A stretch of 64,000 nt of DNA, from the NCBI RefSeq assembly GCF_001605725.1, contig NZ_CP011530.1:2790001-2854000 (forward strand), given 5' to 3'. This document shows, in pieces, positions 61,162-64,000 of the stretch. The stretch's first letter is position 1, and the number at the start of each line of letters is the position of its first letter. The notes beneath the pieces were generated by a model that did no database searches, was not told the DNA's origin, and saw only the letters and a list, made by a program, of their open reading frames with translations. This DNA is from Mycobacteroides immunogenum (lineage in GTDB: Bacteria; Actinomycetota; Actinomycetes; Mycobacteriales; Mycobacteriaceae). Made by a program: the position numbers and the translations under genes.

Positions 61162-61608
61162 TCAGACCTGCCCGGATGCGTCGTAGATCCAGCTCATGTC
61201 CGCTTTCATGAGGTCTTCCATCCAGGACCGTGGCGCGAAGTTGGTCAGCGCGCCCATGTCCCAGTAGTCCTTCCACAGGGTGATCTTCCCGTCGACTACC
61301 CGTAGCACCGAAGCGAAGCGCAGCAACGCGCTATGGCCCGTATCCCAGGTCCACGTCTCCGAGTGCTCGTACATCACGTCAGCGCCGTTCGCGACGATCA
61401 AACCTCCATGGTGGATGTAGTCCTGGAGGGGCTCCAATCCGATCTTCAGACGTTTGACGATGTCCTCCGGTCCACGCGCCGCCGCGGCCGGGCCCACCGG
61501 CATGTCCAAGTAGATGCACTCGTCGCCAAGGAAGGTCTTCGCCGCTTCCCAATTGCGTTGCGAAAGGGCCAACCACAAACCAACAGCCACCGCAGCTTCC
61601 GCCGACAT
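61162..61608 (-). CDS. NTF2/SnoaL-like protein (limonene-epoxide hydrolase family)
   Basis: 148 aa from ATG 61608 (MSAEAA); the frame opens further upstream, over the YnfA start. Cone-shaped alpha+beta fold: [41 protein letters not shown], and [19 protein letters not shown]. Asp/Arg/Asp residues of LEH-type active sites have plausible counterparts, but no assignment is certain. Single gene, convergent with the PPOX gene and divergent from ynfA with overlapping upstream regions. Confidence 0.8.
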   Translation of the reverse strand: MSAEAAVAVGLWLALSQRNWEAAKTFLGDECIYLDMPVGPAAAARGPEDIVKRLKIGLEPLQDYIHHGGLIVANGADVMYEHSETWTWDTGHSALLRFASVLRVVDGKITLWKDYWDMGALTNFAPRSWMEDLMKADMSWIYDASGQV

Positions 61609-61690
61609 GCACCGGTTCCCCTCGCCGACTAAACAGATTCTCAGATCTGTGTACACCCCGGCCCTCGCGTGGGCAACTAGGCTCACCGAC

Positions 61691-62026
61691 ATGCTCGTCG
61701 CACGGTCGATCCTGCTGTTCGTCGTGGCCGCTGTCCTGGAAATCGGCGGCGCCTGGCTCGTCTGGCAGGGCGTGCGCGAGCATCGCGGTTGGGCATGGGT
61801 GGGACTGGGCGTGATCGCCTTGGGTGCTTATGGATTCGTCGCGACTCTGCAACCTGACGCTCACTTCGGCCGGATTCTGGCGGCCTACGGCGGGGTCTTC
61901 GTTGCCGGATCTCTGCTGTGGGGCATGGCGGCGGATGGATTCCGCCCAGATCGCTGGGACGTTATCGGTGCGATGGTCTGCCTGACGGGAGTTGGGGTCA
62001 TCATGTACATGCCCCGGGGCGCATGA
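61691..62026 (+). CDS. ynfA: YnfA family (UPF0060) small membrane protein
   Basis: 111 aa, four membrane segments: [20 protein letters not shown], the family's EIGG motif in the first helix, [29 protein letters not shown], and [17 protein letters not shown]. YnfA is an SMR-like drug/metabolite transporter family with an acidic residue in helix 1. The stop overlaps the start of the amino acid permease gene (ATGA). Confidence 0.92.
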   Translation: MLVARSILLFVVAAVLEIGGAWLVWQGVREHRGWAWVGLGVIALGAYGFVATLQPDAHFGRILAAYGGVFVAGSLLWGMAADGFRPDRWDVIGAMVCLTGVGVIMYMPRGA

Positions 62027-63282
62027 GCAGCGAACGGCCCGAATCGCTGCGGCGAGAACTGGGCACTTTCGATGCCGTCATGATCGGGCTGGGCTCGATG
62101 ATCGGCGCGGGAATTTTTGCCGCCCTGGCCCCCGCCGCACAGTCCGCCGGGTCCGCTCTCCTGCTGGGTCTGGCCCTCGCTGGCGTGATCGCCTATTGCA
62201 ACGCGACTTCGTCGGCTCGGCTAGCCGCGGTGTATCCCGCCTCGGGCGGCACCTACATATACGGCCGCGAGCGTCTCGGCGACTTCTGGGGTTATCTCGC
62301 CGGGTGGGGGTTCGTGGTCGGAAAGACGGCTTCCTGCGCGGCCATGGCGTTGACAGTTGGCTACTACGCCTGGCCGGCGCATGCACACGCCGTCGCGGTG
62401 GCCGCAGTGGTAGCCCTGACAGCGATCAACTATGTGGGCGTTCAGAAATCTGCATGGCTGACGCGCCTGATCGTGGCGATCGTGCTGTCGGTGTTGGCCG
62501 CGATCGTGGTCGCGGCATTCGGCTCCGGCGGAATCGATATCGCGGCTCTTGACGTCACCGACGTCTCGCTCACCGGGGTGCTGCAGGGCGCGGGTCTGTT
62601 GTTCTTCGCCTTCGCCGGATATGCCCGTATCGCAACCCTGGGTGAGGAGGTGCGTGATCCCGCGCGCACCATCCCCCGTGCCATCCCGATCGCGTTGGGC
62701 ATCGCACTGGTCGTCTATGTCGTTGTCGCTGTGGCGGTGTTGACGACGCTGGGTCCCATGCGGCTGGCGACGTCGGCAGCCCCCCTGCTCGATACCGTCA
62801 CCGTTGCGGGTGTGCGCTGGATGGAACCGGTGGTGCGGGTCGGCGCTGTCGTCGCCGCCACCGGCTCGCTGCTTGCGCTCATCCTCGGGGTATCTCGCAC
62901 GACCTTCGCGATGGCCCGCGATCGTCACCTGCCCCCTGCCCTGGCTGCGGTGCATCCCCGATATGGGGTGCCATACCGCGCTGAACTTCTTGTCGGTCTG
63001 GTGGTTTCGATACTTGCTGCCACCGTGGATCTGCGTGGTGCTATCGGTTTCTCTTCCTTTGCGGTGCTGGTGTACTACGCCGTGGCAAATGCCTCGGCCT
63101 GGACCTTGTCCCCCGCCGAGGGGCGCCCCCCACAGATCATTCCGGTGCTCGGTCTCATGGGGTGTGTGGTGGTGGCACTCGCGTTGCCGCTGTCCTCGGT
63201 ATTCGCCGGTACGTGCGTGTTAGCACTCGGTGTTGTTGTGTACGCATTGCGTCACATCAATGGCTCGGGTATGCGTGAATAA
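62023..63282 (+). CDS. APC-family amino acid permease
   Basis: 419 aa with 12 membrane segments. Family motifs: [28 protein letters not shown] at residues about 8-35 (shown only as landmark: GSMIGAGIF), [37 protein letters not shown] (SGGTYIYG), and [15 protein letters not shown] in helix 6. Transports an amino acid or polyamine by proton symport. ATG overlaps the YnfA stop, so both are coexpressed. The 3' end overlaps the convergent CDF gene by 26 bases. Confidence 0.92.
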   Translation: MSSERPESLRRELGTFDAVMIGLGSMIGAGIFAALAPAAQSAGSALLLGLALAGVIAYCNATSSARLAAVYPASGGTYIYGRERLGDFWGYLAGWGFVVGKTASCAAMALTVGYYAWPAHAHAVAVAAVVALTAINYVGVQKSAWLTRLIVAIVLSVLAAIVVAAFGSGGIDIAALDVTDVSLTGVLQGAGLLFFAFAGYARIATLGEEVRDPARTIPRAIPIALGIALVVYVVVAVAVLTTLGPMRLATSAAPLLDTVTVAGVRWMEPVVRVGAVVAATGSLLALILGVSRTTFAMARDRHLPPALAAVHPRYGVPYRAELLVGLVVSILAATVDLRGAIGFSSFAVLVYYAVANASAWTLSPAEGRPPQIIPVLGLMGCVVVALALPLSSVFAGTCVLALGVVVYALRHINGSGMRE

Positions 63283-64000
63283 GAGCCGTATCGAGTTTGG
63301 GAACCGCATGGGTGAGCTCATGTTCGGCCACATGGGCAATGCGGTGCGCCTCGACAAGGCTGACATCCGGATCGATGTCGAGTTCGGCATCCGCGTGCAG
63401 CCGGTGTCCGATCCAGCGCAAGCGAACACTACGTACCGTTCGCACTCCGGGCTGGGCGGCGAGCGCCTCCTCGGCCGCATCCACCAAAGCAGGATCAACC
63501 CCATCCATCAACCGCCGGAAGACATCTCGCACCGCAGTACGTAGTACCGCCAGAATCGCCACGGTGATGATCAATCCGATGACGGGGTCCGCCAACGGAT
63601 ATCCCAGGGCGACCCCCAACGCGCCGAACACCACGGCCAGCGAGGTGAACCCGTCAATACGCGCATGGAGCCCATCGGCGACCAGTGCTGCCGAGCCGAT
63701 CCGCCGGCCCACACGGATGCGGTAGATGGCGACCAGCTCGTTACCGACGAATCCGGCAACACCCGCCGCGGCTACCCAGCCCAGCTGACCGATGTGCACA
63801 GGATGGATGAGACGCATCACCGCCTCGTAGCCCGCGACCAACGCCGACAAGGCAATCATTGACACGACGAACAGCCCCGCTAAATCCTCCGCGCGGCCGA
63901 ATCCATAGGTGTATCGCCGTGTCGCGGCGCGTGTGCCCAACGCGAAGGCAATCCATAGCGGAACCGCGGTGAGGGCATCGGAGAAATTGTGAATAGTGTC
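63257..64000 (-). CDS. Cation diffusion facilitator transporter (5' end beyond window)
   Basis: At least 248 aa of a CDF/ZnT-type transporter; the frame continues upstream past the right edge. Residues read HNFSDALTAVPLWIAF (helix 2, with HxxxD metal site), ALGVALGYPLADPVIGLIITVAIL (helix 5, D-rich D-P) and a C-terminal cytosolic domain with VRSVRLRWIGHRLHADAELDIDPD. Exports Zn, Fe, Mn, Co or Ni; metal choice not readable. The region 63941-64000 contains coding sequence although no start codon. Confidence 0.9.
   Translation of the reverse strand, partial: DTIHNFSDALTAVPLWIAFALGTRAATRRYTYGFGRAEDLAGLFVVSMIALSALVAGYEAVMRLIHPVHIGQLGWVAAAGVAGFVGNELVAIYRIRVGRRIGSAALVADGLHARIDGFTSLAVVFGALGVALGYPLADPVIGLIITVAILAVLRTAVRDVFRRLMDGVDPALVDAAEEALAAQPGVRTVRSVRLRWIGHRLHADAELDIDPDVSLVEAHRIAHVAEHELTHAVPKLDTALIHAYPSH

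Noticed and set aside
1..64000. tRNA, rRNA and CRISPR arrays
   Set aside because: No cloverleaf-like or regularly spaced repeat structure was found by eye; a covariance-model search would be decisive.

Overview
The window is high-G+C actinobacterial DNA, most likely from a rapidly growing mycobacterium (Mycobacteroides or Mycolicibacterium type). The grounds are the GTG/TTG start usage, many TetR regulators, an F420-type PPOX protein, an LGFP-repeat lipoprotein, an ISL3 transposase and several actinobacterial small-protein families. It reads as an accessory, catabolism-rich region (about 1-49 kb) running into a more ordinary chromosomal segment (about 49-64 kb). No rRNA, tRNA or CRISPR array was seen.

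Layout. 0-4 kb: an A-PCP-C nonribosomal peptide synthetase module translationally coupled to a GT17-type glycosyltransferase, followed by a decayed pirin fragment. 4.5-9 kb: TetR/serine hydrolase pair, a small HTH protein, YaeQ, a DUF3297 protein and a membrane-anchored protein. 9-14.6 kb: a four-gene operon (alpha/beta hydrolase, ferritin-like metal-dependent hydrolase, ferredoxin reductase, TetR) with a clear operator at its head, and a D-aminoacylase-like amidohydrolase. 14.9-23 kb: a complete aromatic meta-cleavage cassette, in which two divergent operons (TetR-hydratase-acetaldehyde dehydrogenase-aldolase, and FAD hydroxylase-C-C hydrolase-type I extradiol dioxygenase-amidohydrolase) flank a double palindromic operator.

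23-30 kb: a visibly more A+T-rich island. It encodes a cobalt-type thiocyanate hydrolase whose beta and alpha chains are fused into one polypeptide, the catalytic gamma chain, and a P15K-like activator. It is followed at once by a divergent pair that looks like RclR (with the redox cysteine at position 21 conserved) and RclC of the reactive-chlorine/hypothiocyanite response. A 1.1 kb gene-free leader with two copies of a CGTCACNGTGACG palindrome precedes the hydrolase. This combination is the most interesting item in the window.

30-49 kb: an aromatic-acid decarboxylation island. An AraC gene is cut by a 1390-bp ISL3 element with an exact 8-bp target duplication. Then come an aryl-aldehyde dehydrogenase, a VdcD/UbiD/UbiX set, an amidohydrolase with a Rieske ferredoxin and a small unknown protein, a second AraC with two resorcylate-decarboxylase-like enzymes, an SDR, and a second UbiD/UbiX pair under a divergent MarR gene. 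Small stress or envelope proteins (LGFP lipoprotein, CsbD, Gly/Pro-rich protein) sit between.

49-64 kb: a Tat-exported DJ-1/PfpI protein, a CmcI-type methyltransferase, CtaG-like and other membrane proteins, an aminoglycoside-phosphotransferase-like kinase, a Tat-exported polysaccharide deacetylase, a two-component system whose regulator and kinase genes converge and overlap, a PhyH dioxygenase/TetR pair with a perfect operator, a PPOX protein, an NTF2-like protein, YnfA, an APC permease, and the 3' part of a cation-diffusion-facilitator gene that runs off the right edge.
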